Source: JACVRW01 sp963820315
GTDB lineage: Bacteria; Actinomycetota; Thermoleophilia; Solirubrobacterales; Thermoleophilaceae
NCBI GenBank assembly: GCA_963820315.1
Contig: CAWFZK010000036.1
Span: forward strand, 163,836 to 227,835
Length of the DNA stretch: 64,000 nucleotides
Direction: 5' to 3'
The notes beneath the pieces were generated by a model, which ran no database searches, was not told where the DNA came from, and saw nothing but the letters and a program-made list of their open reading frames with translations. Positions 28,371 to 35,889 of this stretch are shown here, one piece after another (the first letter of the stretch is position 1; the number at the start of each line of letters is the position of its first letter). Made by a program: the position numbers and the translations under genes.

Positions 28371-29375
28371 TCACGACGGTGACTTGCGGGCCCGGCTCGG
28401 CGCGACTCGCGGTGGCTCGTTCGGCTGCTTGGGATAGACGGGCGGCCAGGGCGCGTCCAGCAGGCCTGCGGCCATGTCGCGCTCGTGCAGCTCGAGCAAC
28501 GGCTCCAGTGACTGCGGTAGGTCGTTGATCGCTGCCCACGGGTCGTCGCGGGCGGGGACGGTCGCGATCGTCAGGTCGTCGGGATCGACGTCGTGGAGCT
28601 CGTCCCAGGCCAGCGGAGTCGACACCTGGGCGCCCGGGCGCGGCCGCGCGCACCAGGCGCCGAAGACCGTCTTGTGAGGCGCGTTCTGGTTGTAGTCGAC
28701 GAAGACGCGTTCGCCCCGTTCCTCCTTCCACCACGCCGCCGTGATCAGCTCCGGGTTACGGCGCTCGAGCTCGCGCGCCACGGCAACAGCCGCGGAGCGA
28801 ACGGCGTACGAGTCCCAGCGCGGCTCGAGCCGGACGTACACGTGCAGCCCTCGGTTGCCGGTCGTCTTCGGGAAGGCCGCGATGCCGAGCTCGTCGAGCA
28901 GCAGCTTGAGCTCGGCCGCGGTCTGGACGGCCTCCCCGAAGTCGGTTCCGGGCTGCGGGTCGAGGTCGAGCCGGAGCTCGTCGGTGTGATCGGGGTCGGC
29001 GGCCCGGTACGGCCAGACGTGGAAGCCCAGGCAGGCCATGTTCACCGCCCACGCGACGTGCGCCAGGTCGGCGATGACGAGCGCGCGCGAGGGGGTGCCG
29101 TTGACCGTCATGACGGTGGTCGTCTCGAGCCACTCGGGGGCGCCGTCGCCGACGCGCTTCTGGAAGAACGAGGGCCCGCCGGCGCCCTGGGGGAAGCGCT
29201 GCATGAGCACCGGCCTGCCGCCCATCGTCCGCAGCAGGGGGTCCGTGACGCTCAGGTAGTACTCGATGAGGTCGAGCTTCGTCTCGCCGCGCTCGGGGAA
29301 GAGCACCTTGCCCGGGCTCGTGATACGAACGTCATGGCCCGCGATCTCAAGCACATGGACGTCCGCAGACGGCAC
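28371..29375 (-). CDS. Stand-alone LigD-type primase-polymerase
   Basis: 334 residues from GTG 29375 (ATG-less upstream extension to 29420 is possible). It is the archaeo-eukaryotic-primase type polymerase domain of LigD: ITSPGKVLFPERGETKLDLIEYY, then PVLMQRFPQGAGGPSFFQKRV, the metal-binding DELRLDLDPQPGTDF, and FPKTTGNRGLHVYV. No ligase or nuclease domain is attached and no ku gene is in the window. It should add nucleotides or bridge broken ends in NHEJ or related repair. It is convergent with the UvrA-like gene. Confidence 0.9.
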   Translation of the reverse strand: MPSADVHVLEIAGHDVRITSPGKVLFPERGETKLDLIEYYLSVTDPLLRTMGGRPVLMQRFPQGAGGPSFFQKRVGDGAPEWLETTTVMTVNGTPSRALVIADLAHVAWAVNMACLGFHVWPYRAADPDHTDELRLDLDPQPGTDFGEAVQTAAELKLLLDELGIAAFPKTTGNRGLHVYVRLEPRWDSYAVRSAAVAVARELERRNPELITAAWWKEERGERVFVDYNQNAPHKTVFGAWCARPRPGAQVSTPLAWDELHDVDPDDLTIATVPARDDPWAAINDLPQSLEPLLELHERDMAAGLLDAPWPPVYPKQPNEPPRVAPSRARKSPS

Positions 29376-29458
29376 GCGCTCAACCGTACCTTCTCGACTG
29401 GACTGGCCCTCCGGGCGCAAATGCGTGAGACTGGGGGTCGAACGACCTGGCCCCGTTC

Positions 29459-29788
29459 ATGTTCAAGCGCTTTTTTCGACGTCGGCCGGCGTCGCTCGCG
29501 GACTGTCCCGCGTGCGGAGCCGATTTCGTCCACCCGGTGGACTGGAGCCCCGATGGCACCGACCATTGGCAGATGCTGCTGCGCTGCGGCGCATGCCACG
29601 TGCGGCGCGAGGAGATCGTCACCAATCTCGACGCCGCGCAGTTCGATCGCGATCTCGACATCGCCGAGGCGCGCATCCGCCGCCAGGCCGACGTGCTCGG
29701 CCACGAGCAGCTCGCCGAGCAGGGCGAGCGCTTCGTCACTGCTCTCGAGCTCGACCTGATCGACGCCGAGGACTTCGCCCGCTACTGA
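29459..29788 (+). CDS. Small zinc-ribbon protein of unknown function
   Basis: 109 residues. After a basic start MFKRFFRRRP, two CxxC pairs (CPACGADF and CGACHVRR) about 28 residues apart form a likely zinc ribbon. The rest is an amphipathic, charged helix region (NLDAAQFDRDLDIAEARIRRQADVLGHEQLAEQ). No enzyme motif is visible. The start is divergent from the LigD-type gene. Confidence 0.6.
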   Translation: MFKRFFRRRPASLADCPACGADFVHPVDWSPDGTDHWQMLLRCGACHVRREEIVTNLDAAQFDRDLDIAEARIRRQADVLGHEQLAEQGERFVTALELDLIDAEDFARY

Positions 29789-29808
29789 GCGGCCATACTC
29801 GCCACAGC

Positions 29809-30213
29809 ATGTGGGATGAGCGCATCGGGCGCGTCCGCGCGTTCGCCGACGCGATCACGGCGCGAGACCTCGACGCCGCCCTCGAGGTGTGCCACCCGGA
29901 GGTCGAGTTCCCCTCCCTGATGGCACAGCTCGACGCCAGTCCCTACAGCGGGTACGCGGGCATCCGCCGTTACTTCCGGGAGATCGACGCGACCTGGGAG
30001 GAGTGGCGGGTCGAGGTCGAGCAGCTGTTGCCCGCGCCGGACGGACGCGTCGTGATCATCATGTCGACGCACATGCGCGGCAGGGGGAGCGGGCTCCCGC
30101 TCGTGCAGCGAGTCGCGAACGTCTGGGAGTTCAGGGACGACAGGCTCTGGCGCGCGACCCTCCATCGGGATCCCGAAGACGCGGTGCGCGCGATCGCTCC
30201 CGACCGCGCGTGA
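29809..30213 (+). CDS. SnoaL/NTF2-like fold protein
   Basis: 134 residues. RVRAFADAITARDLDAALEVCHPEVEFPSL and SGYAGIRRYFREIDATWEEWRVEVEQL are typical of SnoaL-like polyketide-cyclase-fold proteins, ending with VANVWEFRDDRLWRATLH. In this fold the pocket can hold many substrates, so no reaction is assigned. ATG is 20 bases after the zinc-ribbon gene, so the two may be co-transcribed. Confidence 0.78.
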   Translation: MWDERIGRVRAFADAITARDLDAALEVCHPEVEFPSLMAQLDASPYSGYAGIRRYFREIDATWEEWRVEVEQLLPAPDGRVVIIMSTHMRGRGSGLPLVQRVANVWEFRDDRLWRATLHRDPEDAVRAIAPDRA

Positions 30214-30256
30214 TTCGACCGGCGTCCTGTGGGGTACCAAGCCGTACGAGGCGTCG

Positions 30257-30442
30257 ATGAACCTCCGGCTCCCACCGCCAGATCCGCACGAGTCACTCGG
30301 CATGCAGCCGGTGGATGCGCTCGGCGTCTCGCTGCCCACGGTGGTCTTCGCCGGCGGCAGCCCCAGCCAGTTGGACGACCGCATCTCGGATGACGTGCTG
30401 GATCTGCGTCCCGGCCTCTTGATCGTCGTCGGCTCCGCGTAG
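30257..30442 (+). CDS. Possible small protein, unknown
   Basis: 61 residues (MNLRLPPPDPHESLGMQPVD ... GLLIVVGSA) without a ribosome site. The frame is open upstream of the ATG to beyond 30209. The sequence has a hydrophobic centre but no recognised domain. It may be a remnant rather than a gene. Confidence 0.25.
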   Translation: MNLRLPPPDPHESLGMQPVDALGVSLPTVVFAGGSPSQLDDRISDDVLDLRPGLLIVVGSA

Positions 30443-30451
30443 CGCCGGCGT

Positions 30452-31114
30452 CTACAGCGCGGTGTAGGCGTCCGGGTCGCGCAGGAACTGGCGGGCGCAG
30501 TCGTGCGAGCAGAAGCGGTAGAGCACGGCCCGGTGTCGCAGCGTGCCCGCCTCGCGGCCCTCGGCGACGAGCATGCGGCACACAGGGTCGACGTCGTGCG
30601 TGTCGCGGCTGCGCTCGTCGGCAACGGCGACGAAGAGCGGCACGAGCGCCGTCAGGTTGCGCATCCGGTGGTGGCCGCGGCTCTGGAACTCGACGCCCGA
30701 GAGTTCGCCGGCCTCGTCTCGCACGGAGTCCGTGACGAGCACCTCGCCGCCGGCCGCGACGCCGGCGACGCGCGCGGCCAGGTTCACCGTCGCACCGAAC
30801 CAGTCGCCCTGACGGCAGATCGCGGGGCCGTGGTGCATTCCCACCCGGACGGCGGGGAAGCCGTGCCCGGCCATCACGTCGTGCGCCGCCGTGAGCCCGA
30901 GCAGCACCGCCTCGGAGGGTTCGGCGTGGCGGACCATCACCGCGTCGCCGATCGTCTTGATGACCTCGCCGCCACGCGCACGCGCCGCCTCCGACATCTC
31001 GCGGCAGAACGTCGCCGCGAGCTCGGCGGCGTCCGCATCCCCGTGCGCCTCTGTCAGCGCCGTGTAGCCCGCGATGTCGGCGAAGACGAAGGTGCCGCCC
31101 TCCGGCTCGGTCAT
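30452..31114 (-). CDS. Class III nucleotide cyclase domain fused to a YHS metal-binding domain
   Basis: 220 residues. The cyclase homology domain has the first metal Asp in FVFADIAGYTALTE (Asp13), the second in IKTIGDAVMV and the transition-state region in GATVNLAARVAG. The last 50 residues are a YHS domain (DPVCRMLVAEGREAG ... YRFCSHDCARQFLRDP) with Cys placed for metal binding, a domain also found in copper pumps. It may make cAMP in response to metal, or be a sensor only. ATG lies 6 bases after a TACCGT -10 box (leaderless). The divergent neighbour carries a CsoR-type operator. Confidence 0.82.
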   Translation of the reverse strand: MTEPEGGTFVFADIAGYTALTEAHGDADAAELAATFCREMSEAARARGGEVIKTIGDAVMVRHAEPSEAVLLGLTAAHDVMAGHGFPAVRVGMHHGPAICRQGDWFGATVNLAARVAGVAAGGEVLVTDSVRDEAGELSGVEFQSRGHHRMRNLTALVPLFVAVADERSRDTHDVDPVCRMLVAEGREAGTLRHRAVLYRFCSHDCARQFLRDPDAYTAL

Positions 31115-31168
31115 GCGACGACGGTACTCATCGGCGTGTGACGTTGGTCACGCGGCCGCGAGTCGGGC

Positions 31169-31226
31169 TTGACGAGCTCCCGCCGGCGGACTACCTTGCT
31201 GGCTGTCAGATACCCCCCAGGGGTAT
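31169..31226 (+). promoter_or_regulatory. Promoter with CsoR/RicR-type operator
   Basis: TTGACG (31169-31174), 17-base spacer and TACCTT (31192-31197) make a promoter whose start would fall near 31204. At 31210-31226 is the inverted repeat ATACCCC-CCA-GGGGTAT, which matches the TACCC-N5-GGGTA box bound by copper repressors CsoR and RicR. Its place just after the transcription start suits repression. Confidence 0.7.
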
Positions 31227-31254
31227 AAGGAACCGGACAGGAAGGGAGTTCCTC

Positions 31255-31680
31255 ATGAGCAAGTCGACCCGCCACTTCATTCGCCACTACCTCGAGATGG
31301 TCGCCGCGATGTTCCTCGGCATGGGCGTGCTCTTCGCGCCCGCGTTGCTCGCGCTTGGCGCGGCCGGTGTGAGCTCCGCCGAGCTCAGAAGCGACGTGCC
31401 CGCACTGCTGCTGCTCGGCATGGGCGTGACCATGACGGTGCCGATGGTCGCGTGGATGCGCTACCGCAGGCACGGCTGGGCCGCCTCGAACGAGATGGCG
31501 GCGTCGATGCTGATCCCGACCGCCGGCGTGATCGCGCTACTCGGCGCGGACCTCGTCGACGACGTCGGCGCGCTGCTCATGATCGAGCACGTGGTCATGC
31601 TGCCCGCCATGCTCGTGGCCATGCTGTTGCGGCGCGACGAGTACTCCGGCGCGGGGTCCGCTCAGGCCGCCACCCGGTAG
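31255..31680 (+). CDS. Four-TM membrane protein under a CsoR-type operator
   Basis: 141 residues from ATG 31255, after a GGAAGGGAG site. Four hydrophobic helices are predicted. The first carries HYLEMVAAMFLGMGVLF and later parts have GMGVTMTVPMVAWM and MIEHVVMLPAMLVAM: Met and His repeat within the membrane, as in copper-handling proteins. Homologues are often labelled as flagellar proteins, which I think is unreliable. With the operator in front, a role in copper tolerance is the best guess. The 3' end overlaps the convergent RibD-like gene by 19 bases. Confidence 0.7.
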   Translation: MSKSTRHFIRHYLEMVAAMFLGMGVLFAPALLALGAAGVSSAELRSDVPALLLLGMGVTMTVPMVAWMRYRRHGWAASNEMAASMLIPTAGVIALLGADLVDDVGALLMIEHVVMLPAMLVAMLLRRDEYSGAGSAQAATR

Positions 31681-32258
31681 TCGATGAAGGTCGCGAAGGG
31701 CGACTGCCGCACGCCGACGTGCTCCAGGTCGAGCGACCGCGTGAATCCCTCGAACAGGGGCTTGCCGCCGCCGAGGACGACGGGCGCGACGATGATGCTG
31801 AGCTCATCGACGAGACCGGCGTCGAGCGCCTGGCGGATCACGTCGGCGCCGCCCATGACGCTGACGTCCTTGCCGCCCGCCGCCTCGCGCGCGCGCTCGA
31901 CCGCCTCGTCGACGCCGGCCACGAACTTGAAGTGGCCGCCGTCGGGCTCCTCCTCGGGGCGATGCGTGACGATGAAGAACGGGAGCCCGAAGGGGTTCTC
32001 GTCGCCCCAGTGGCGGGCGGCCTCGTAGGTCCAGCGGCCGCCGACGACGGCGCCCACCCTCGAGCTGGCCTCCGCGAGCCACTCCGCGTCGGGCCCGCTC
32101 GGCTCGCCGCGAGGCTCTTCGTCGTAGCTCCAGGGTCCGCCGAACACCCAGTAATGCAGGCGCTCGCCGCCCTCGCCCAAGCCCTTGGCGGGACCGTCGT
32201 CCGGTCCCGCGATGTAACCGTCGACCGAAATGGTGATGCTGGCGATGACCTTGCTCAT
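31662..32258 (-). CDS. Dihydrofolate-reductase-fold protein (RibD C-terminal type)
   Basis: 198 residues. MSKVIASITISVDGYIAGPDD, VVGGRWTYE, GKDVSVMGGADVIRQALDAGLVDELSIIVAPVVLGGGKPLFEG are hallmarks of the RibD-C/DHFR-like reductase group. It should bind NADPH and reduce a pterin- or flavin-precursor-like compound, though many such paralogues have no known substrate. It overlaps the 3' end of the membrane protein gene. Confidence 0.85.
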   Translation of the reverse strand: MSKVIASITISVDGYIAGPDDGPAKGLGEGGERLHYWVFGGPWSYDEEPRGEPSGPDAEWLAEASSRVGAVVGGRWTYEAARHWGDENPFGLPFFIVTHRPEEEPDGGHFKFVAGVDEAVERAREAAGGKDVSVMGGADVIRQALDAGLVDELSIIVAPVVLGGGKPLFEGFTRSLDLEHVGVRQSPFATFIDYRVAA

Positions 32259-32316
32259 ACCAGCTGAGACTGCACGGGCCGGCGGTATTCATCGCCGCGG
32301 GCCTAGGATCGCGCCC

Positions 32317-32847
32317 GTGGCGCCCAATCCTGGCCGGGTAGTCCTGCGTCGTGCGCGCCCGAGCGACCGCGAGGAGTTCATCGAGCTCATGCGCAGCAGC
32401 CGAAGGCATCTGCGCCCCTGGATCTACGCCCCCGAGACCCCCGACGCCTTCGACGAGCTGATTCGCCGCGGCCGCACCGACGAGTACGAGTTCCTGCTGG
32501 TGTGCATCAGGGACGGCGGCGCCATCGCGGGCTCGTTCAATCTCTCCCAGATCTCCCGCGGTGGCTTTCAGAGCGCCTATCTCGGCTTCGCGGCGGGGGC
32601 GCCGTACGCCGGGCGTGGCCTCATGAGCGAGGGCCTGGAGCTGACGCTGCGGCACGCATTCCGGACGCTGCGCCTCCATCGCGTCGAGGCGAACGTCCAG
32701 CCCGCCAACGAGCGCTCCAAGAAGCTGGTCACGCGCTGCGGCTTCCGTCTCGAGGGCTTCTCACCCCGCTACCTGAAGGTGGGCGGGCGCTGGCGGGATC
32801 ACGAGCGCTACGCGGTCACCGTCGAGGACTGGAGGGCGGCGCGCTGA
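32317..32847 (+). CDS. GNAT acetyltransferase (RimJ/RimL-like)
   Basis: 176 residues. VLRRARPSDREEFIELMRSSRRHLRPWIYAP, then the acetyl-CoA loop GFAAGAPYAGRGLMSEGLELTLRHAF and RVEANVQPANERSKKLVTRCGFRLEGFSPRYL match RimJ-type N-acetyltransferases that modify ribosomal proteins or small amines. GTG 32317 stands 7 bases after a TAGGAT -10 box, so the mRNA is likely leaderless. Confidence 0.88.
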   Translation: MAPNPGRVVLRRARPSDREEFIELMRSSRRHLRPWIYAPETPDAFDELIRRGRTDEYEFLLVCIRDGGAIAGSFNLSQISRGGFQSAYLGFAAGAPYAGRGLMSEGLELTLRHAFRTLRLHRVEANVQPANERSKKLVTRCGFRLEGFSPRYLKVGGRWRDHERYAVTVEDWRAAR

Positions 32848-32856
32848 CGGGGCCGG

Positions 32857-33672
32857 CTAGGCGCCGCCCACGAGCAGCGTGTCGAGCCCGCGCGTGAGGC
32901 CGACGAGCTCGGGCGCCCGCCGCACCGCGAGCAGCGTCCCGGCCACGTACGGCTCGGGAGTGCCGCCGGCGTCGTGGCGAATCGTGAGGCGCTCGCCGGG
33001 CAGGCCGAACACGACCTCCGTCGAGACGACGAAGCTCGGCACCCGCACGGAGTGCACCTGCGTGCCGGCAATCGTTGCGCCGCGTGCCTCATGCGGCCCG
33101 TGCAGGTCCTCGATTGGATGTCCGAGCTCCGGCCGCCGCACCCCGCCCAGGCGCTCGGCGAGCTCGCGGGCCGTCCCGCTCGGGACATCCGGCTTGGTGG
33201 CGCTCGCGTAGTCGATGACCTCCCAGTGCGGCAGGTGGCGCGCGGCGAGCAGGGCGCCCGCCTGGCACATCGCGGCCGTGAGCGAGAAGTTCCCGGACGC
33301 GACCACTCCGACGGAGCGCTCGCGAGCCGCACGGTCGAGCTCCGCGTAGTCATCCGCGGTCAGGCCCGAGGTCCCGATGACAACGGCGACGCCCGCATCG
33401 ATCGCGGCCAGGGCGTTCGCCTTGACCACCGTGGCCGACGTGTAGTCGATCAGCACGTCGACGCCATCGAGCGCCGCACCGGCGGTCGCGTGCACGGGGA
33501 CGCCGAGCGCCTCGTGGCCGAGCGCCTCGCCGAGGTCCCCGCCCGCCGCGGAGCGGCTGACGGCCGAGCGCAGCGTCAGGTCGGGGGCGTCGAGGACGCC
33601 CTGCACGAGTGCGCGCCCGGTCCAGCCGGTCGCCCCGGCGATGCACACCGACAGCTCTCTCCCACTTTGCAT
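32857..33672 (-). CDS. DapB-like dihydrodipicolinate reductase fold protein lacking catalytic His
   Basis: 271 residues. The dinucleotide-binding start is VCIAGATGWTGRALVQGV, followed by DVLIDYTSATVVKANALAAIDAG and VVIGTSGLT, all as in DapB. The active-site box reads DYASATKPDVPSGTA: Lys160 and PSGTA are kept, but the two His before the Lys (E(A/L)HHxxK in DapB) are Ala156 and Ser157. So it may catalyse a different reduction, or be a weak DapB. NAD(P)H use is likely. No other lysine-pathway genes are near. Confidence 0.72.
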   Translation of the reverse strand: MQSGRELSVCIAGATGWTGRALVQGVLDAPDLTLRSAVSRSAAGGDLGEALGHEALGVPVHATAGAALDGVDVLIDYTSATVVKANALAAIDAGVAVVIGTSGLTADDYAELDRAARERSVGVVASGNFSLTAAMCQAGALLAARHLPHWEVIDYASATKPDVPSGTARELAERLGGVRRPELGHPIEDLHGPHEARGATIAGTQVHSVRVPSFVVSTEVVFGLPGERLTIRHDAGGTPEPYVAGTLLAVRRAPELVGLTRGLDTLLVGGA

Positions 33673-33716
33673 GCCCGCATCATCCCGGCCGCGAACTGGG
33701 TAAGCCTCGCTGAGCC

Positions 33717-35747
33717 ATGCCGGAGGGCATCTTCAGCGTCTTCGACGGCACGACCTTCGTGGTCGGTGACGGCCGCGGCGACCTCACGGCGGCGTCCGGC
33801 CGCATGCACGGATTCTTCTCCGACGACACGCGCTTCATCAGCCGCTGGGTGCTTACGCTCGACGGTCGCCCGCTCGACGCCCTCTCGGCCTCCGGCGCCG
33901 AGTACTTCGCGGCGCAGTTCTTCCTCGTGCCGGACGCGGGATCGGTGCGGCACGACCCGGCTCTCTCGTTGATGCGGCGCCGGCTGGTTCGCGGCGACTG
34001 GATCGAGGAGCTCGCCGTGATGAACCACGGCACCGAGCCCGTCGCGCTCGAGCTCGGGCTCGAGGTCGACACCGACTTCGCCGATCTGTTCGAGGTCAAG
34101 GACGGAGCGGTGCGCGAGCGCCCGATCCGTCGCGAGGCCGGCGAGCACGAGCTGCGGCTCAGCTATCGGAATGGCGACTCGTTCGCGCGCGAGACGCGGG
34201 TGATCGCATCGGAGGGCATCGAGGCCTCGCCGCAGGGTTTCCGCTGCCGGCTCGAACTCGCGGCTCACGAGGAGCGCTGGCTGTCGTTCGAGGTCCAACC
34301 CCACGGCCACCCCGGCCAGGCCGATCCGCAGCGGCGGAAGGTGGCGCCATCCTTCATGGGCGCGCTGGCCGAGCTGCGTGACGAGGTCGAGGGATGGGTG
34401 GGAGGCGCGCCCGCTCTCGAGTGCGACTGGGATGACCTCGTGCGCCTCTACGAGCGCAGCATCGTCGACCTTGCCGCGCTGCGCTGCTACCCCGAGACCG
34501 TGCCGGGCGGGGGCCTGCCCGCGGCGGGCCTTCCGTGGTTCATGGCGCTCTTCGGGCGCGACAGCCTGATCGCGAGCTACCAGGCCCTGCCGATGCGCCC
34601 GGAGCTCGCGCGCACGACACTGCTGGCGCTGGCCGCTCGGCAGGCGCTCGCGTTCGACGACTTCCGCGAGGCGGAGCCCGGCAAGATCCTGCATGAGCTG
34701 CGCTTCGGCGAGCTCACGGTGCTCGGCGAGCGCCCGCATTCCCCCTACTACGGAAGCGCCGATGCCACCCCGCTGTTCCTGATCCTGCTCGACGAGCTGG
34801 AGCGCTGGAGCGGCGACGCCGAGCTCGTCCGCCGGCTCGAGCCGAACGCCCGCGCGGCGCTCACATGGATCGACCTGCACGGCGACAGCGACGGCGACGG
34901 GTTCGTCGAGTACGAGCGTCGCAACGAGCGGACGGGGCTCGTGAACCAGTGCTGGAAGGACTCGCACAACTCGATGCTCTTCGCCGACGGGACGATCGCG
35001 CGAGGGCCGATCGCCACCTGCGAGATCCAGGGCTACGTCTACGACGCCAAGCGACGCGCCGCGCGCCTGGCCCGTGAGATCTGGGGGGACGAAGAGCTGG
35101 CGCGCCGGCTCGACCGCGAGGCGGCCGAGCTGCGCCGGCGCTTCCACGACGCCTTCTGGGTTCCGGAGGGCGGCTACTACGCGCTCGCGCTCGACGCAGA
35201 AAAGCGCCAGGTCGACAGCCTGACCTCGAACGTCGGCCACCTGCTCTGGAGTGGGATCGTCGACCCCGAGCCCGCCGCGGAGCTGGCCCGCCACCTGATG
35301 AGCGAGCGGCTCTTCTCAGGCTGGGGAGTGCGGACGATGGCCGAGGGCGACGCGGGCTACAACCCGATCGAGTACCACAACGGCACGGTCTGGCCGCACG
35401 ACAACTCGCTGATCGCCCACGGGCTCGCCGCCTACGGCCACCATGACGAGGCGCACGCGATCGGCATGGCACTCGTCGAGGCCTCCACGCACTTCGAGTA
35501 CCGGCTGCCCGAGGTGTTCGCCGGCTACCCGCGCGCGCTGACCGGCGTCCCGGTGGAGTACCCGACAGCCTCGCGGCCCCAGGCCTGGTCGACCGGGACG
35601 CCGCTGCTGCTCCTGCGGACGCTGCTCGGCCTCGAGCCGGAGGACGGGGAGCTGACGGTCAATCCCGCTCTTCCTGACCGGATCGGCTATCTGGGCCTGC
35701 GGGACGTCCCCGGCCGCTGGGGACGGGCGTCAGTGACGGCCTCCTAG
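33717..35747 (+). CDS. Glycogen-debranching-type glycoside hydrolase (GDE N-terminal domain + (alpha/alpha)6)
   Basis: 676 residues. The N-terminal domain FVVGDGRGDLTAASGRMHGFFSDDTRFISRW is the GDE_N_bis type. The catalytic barrel contains GGLPAAGLPWFMALFGRDSLIASYQ, GLVNQCWKDSHNSMLFADG, IATCEIQGYVYDAKRRAARLA, GWGVRTMAEGDAGYNPIEYHNGTVWPHDNSLIAHGL, all strong matches to amylo-alpha-1,6-glucosidase-like proteins. The acidic residues in GRDS and the EYHNG region are suitable for catalysis. It likely acts on alpha-glucans or trehalose-like sugars in the cytoplasm. The 3' end overlaps a small minus-strand gene. Confidence 0.9.
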   Translation: MPEGIFSVFDGTTFVVGDGRGDLTAASGRMHGFFSDDTRFISRWVLTLDGRPLDALSASGAEYFAAQFFLVPDAGSVRHDPALSLMRRRLVRGDWIEELAVMNHGTEPVALELGLEVDTDFADLFEVKDGAVRERPIRREAGEHELRLSYRNGDSFARETRVIASEGIEASPQGFRCRLELAAHEERWLSFEVQPHGHPGQADPQRRKVAPSFMGALAELRDEVEGWVGGAPALECDWDDLVRLYERSIVDLAALRCYPETVPGGGLPAAGLPWFMALFGRDSLIASYQALPMRPELARTTLLALAARQALAFDDFREAEPGKILHELRFGELTVLGERPHSPYYGSADATPLFLILLDELERWSGDAELVRRLEPNARAALTWIDLHGDSDGDGFVEYERRNERTGLVNQCWKDSHNSMLFADGTIARGPIATCEIQGYVYDAKRRAARLAREIWGDEELARRLDREAAELRRRFHDAFWVPEGGYYALALDAEKRQVDSLTSNVGHLLWSGIVDPEPAAELARHLMSERLFSGWGVRTMAEGDAGYNPIEYHNGTVWPHDNSLIAHGLAAYGHHDEAHAIGMALVEASTHFEYRLPEVFAGYPRALTGVPVEYPTASRPQAWSTGTPLLLLRTLLGLEPEDGELTVNPALPDRIGYLGLRDVPGRWGRASVTAS

Positions 35748-35889
35748 CCTCCAGCTCCTCGAGCCAGTGCTCGATCCGCGGGCCGACCTCCTCGAGCCCC
35801 CCGATCTTCACGCGCTCGCGGGTGGCGAGGTTCTCGAGCGTCGAGACGCCGTCCGGGTGCACCTGGACGACGAACGAGTAGCGCGCCAC
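35659..35889 (-). CDS. Small conserved-looking protein, unknown
   Basis: 76 residues from GTG 35889 (MARYSFVVQVHPDGVSTLENLATRERVKIGGLEEV ...). The first 45 residues are well structured (strand-turn-strand then helix IEHWLEELEA), the rest is a disordered tail that overlaps the end of the debranching-type gene. GTG follows the stop of the upstream secreted-protein gene directly. Function unknown. Confidence 0.5.
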   Translation of the reverse strand: MARYSFVVQVHPDGVSTLENLATRERVKIGGLEEVGPRIEHWLEELEARRPSLTPVPSGRGRPAGPDSRSGQEERD

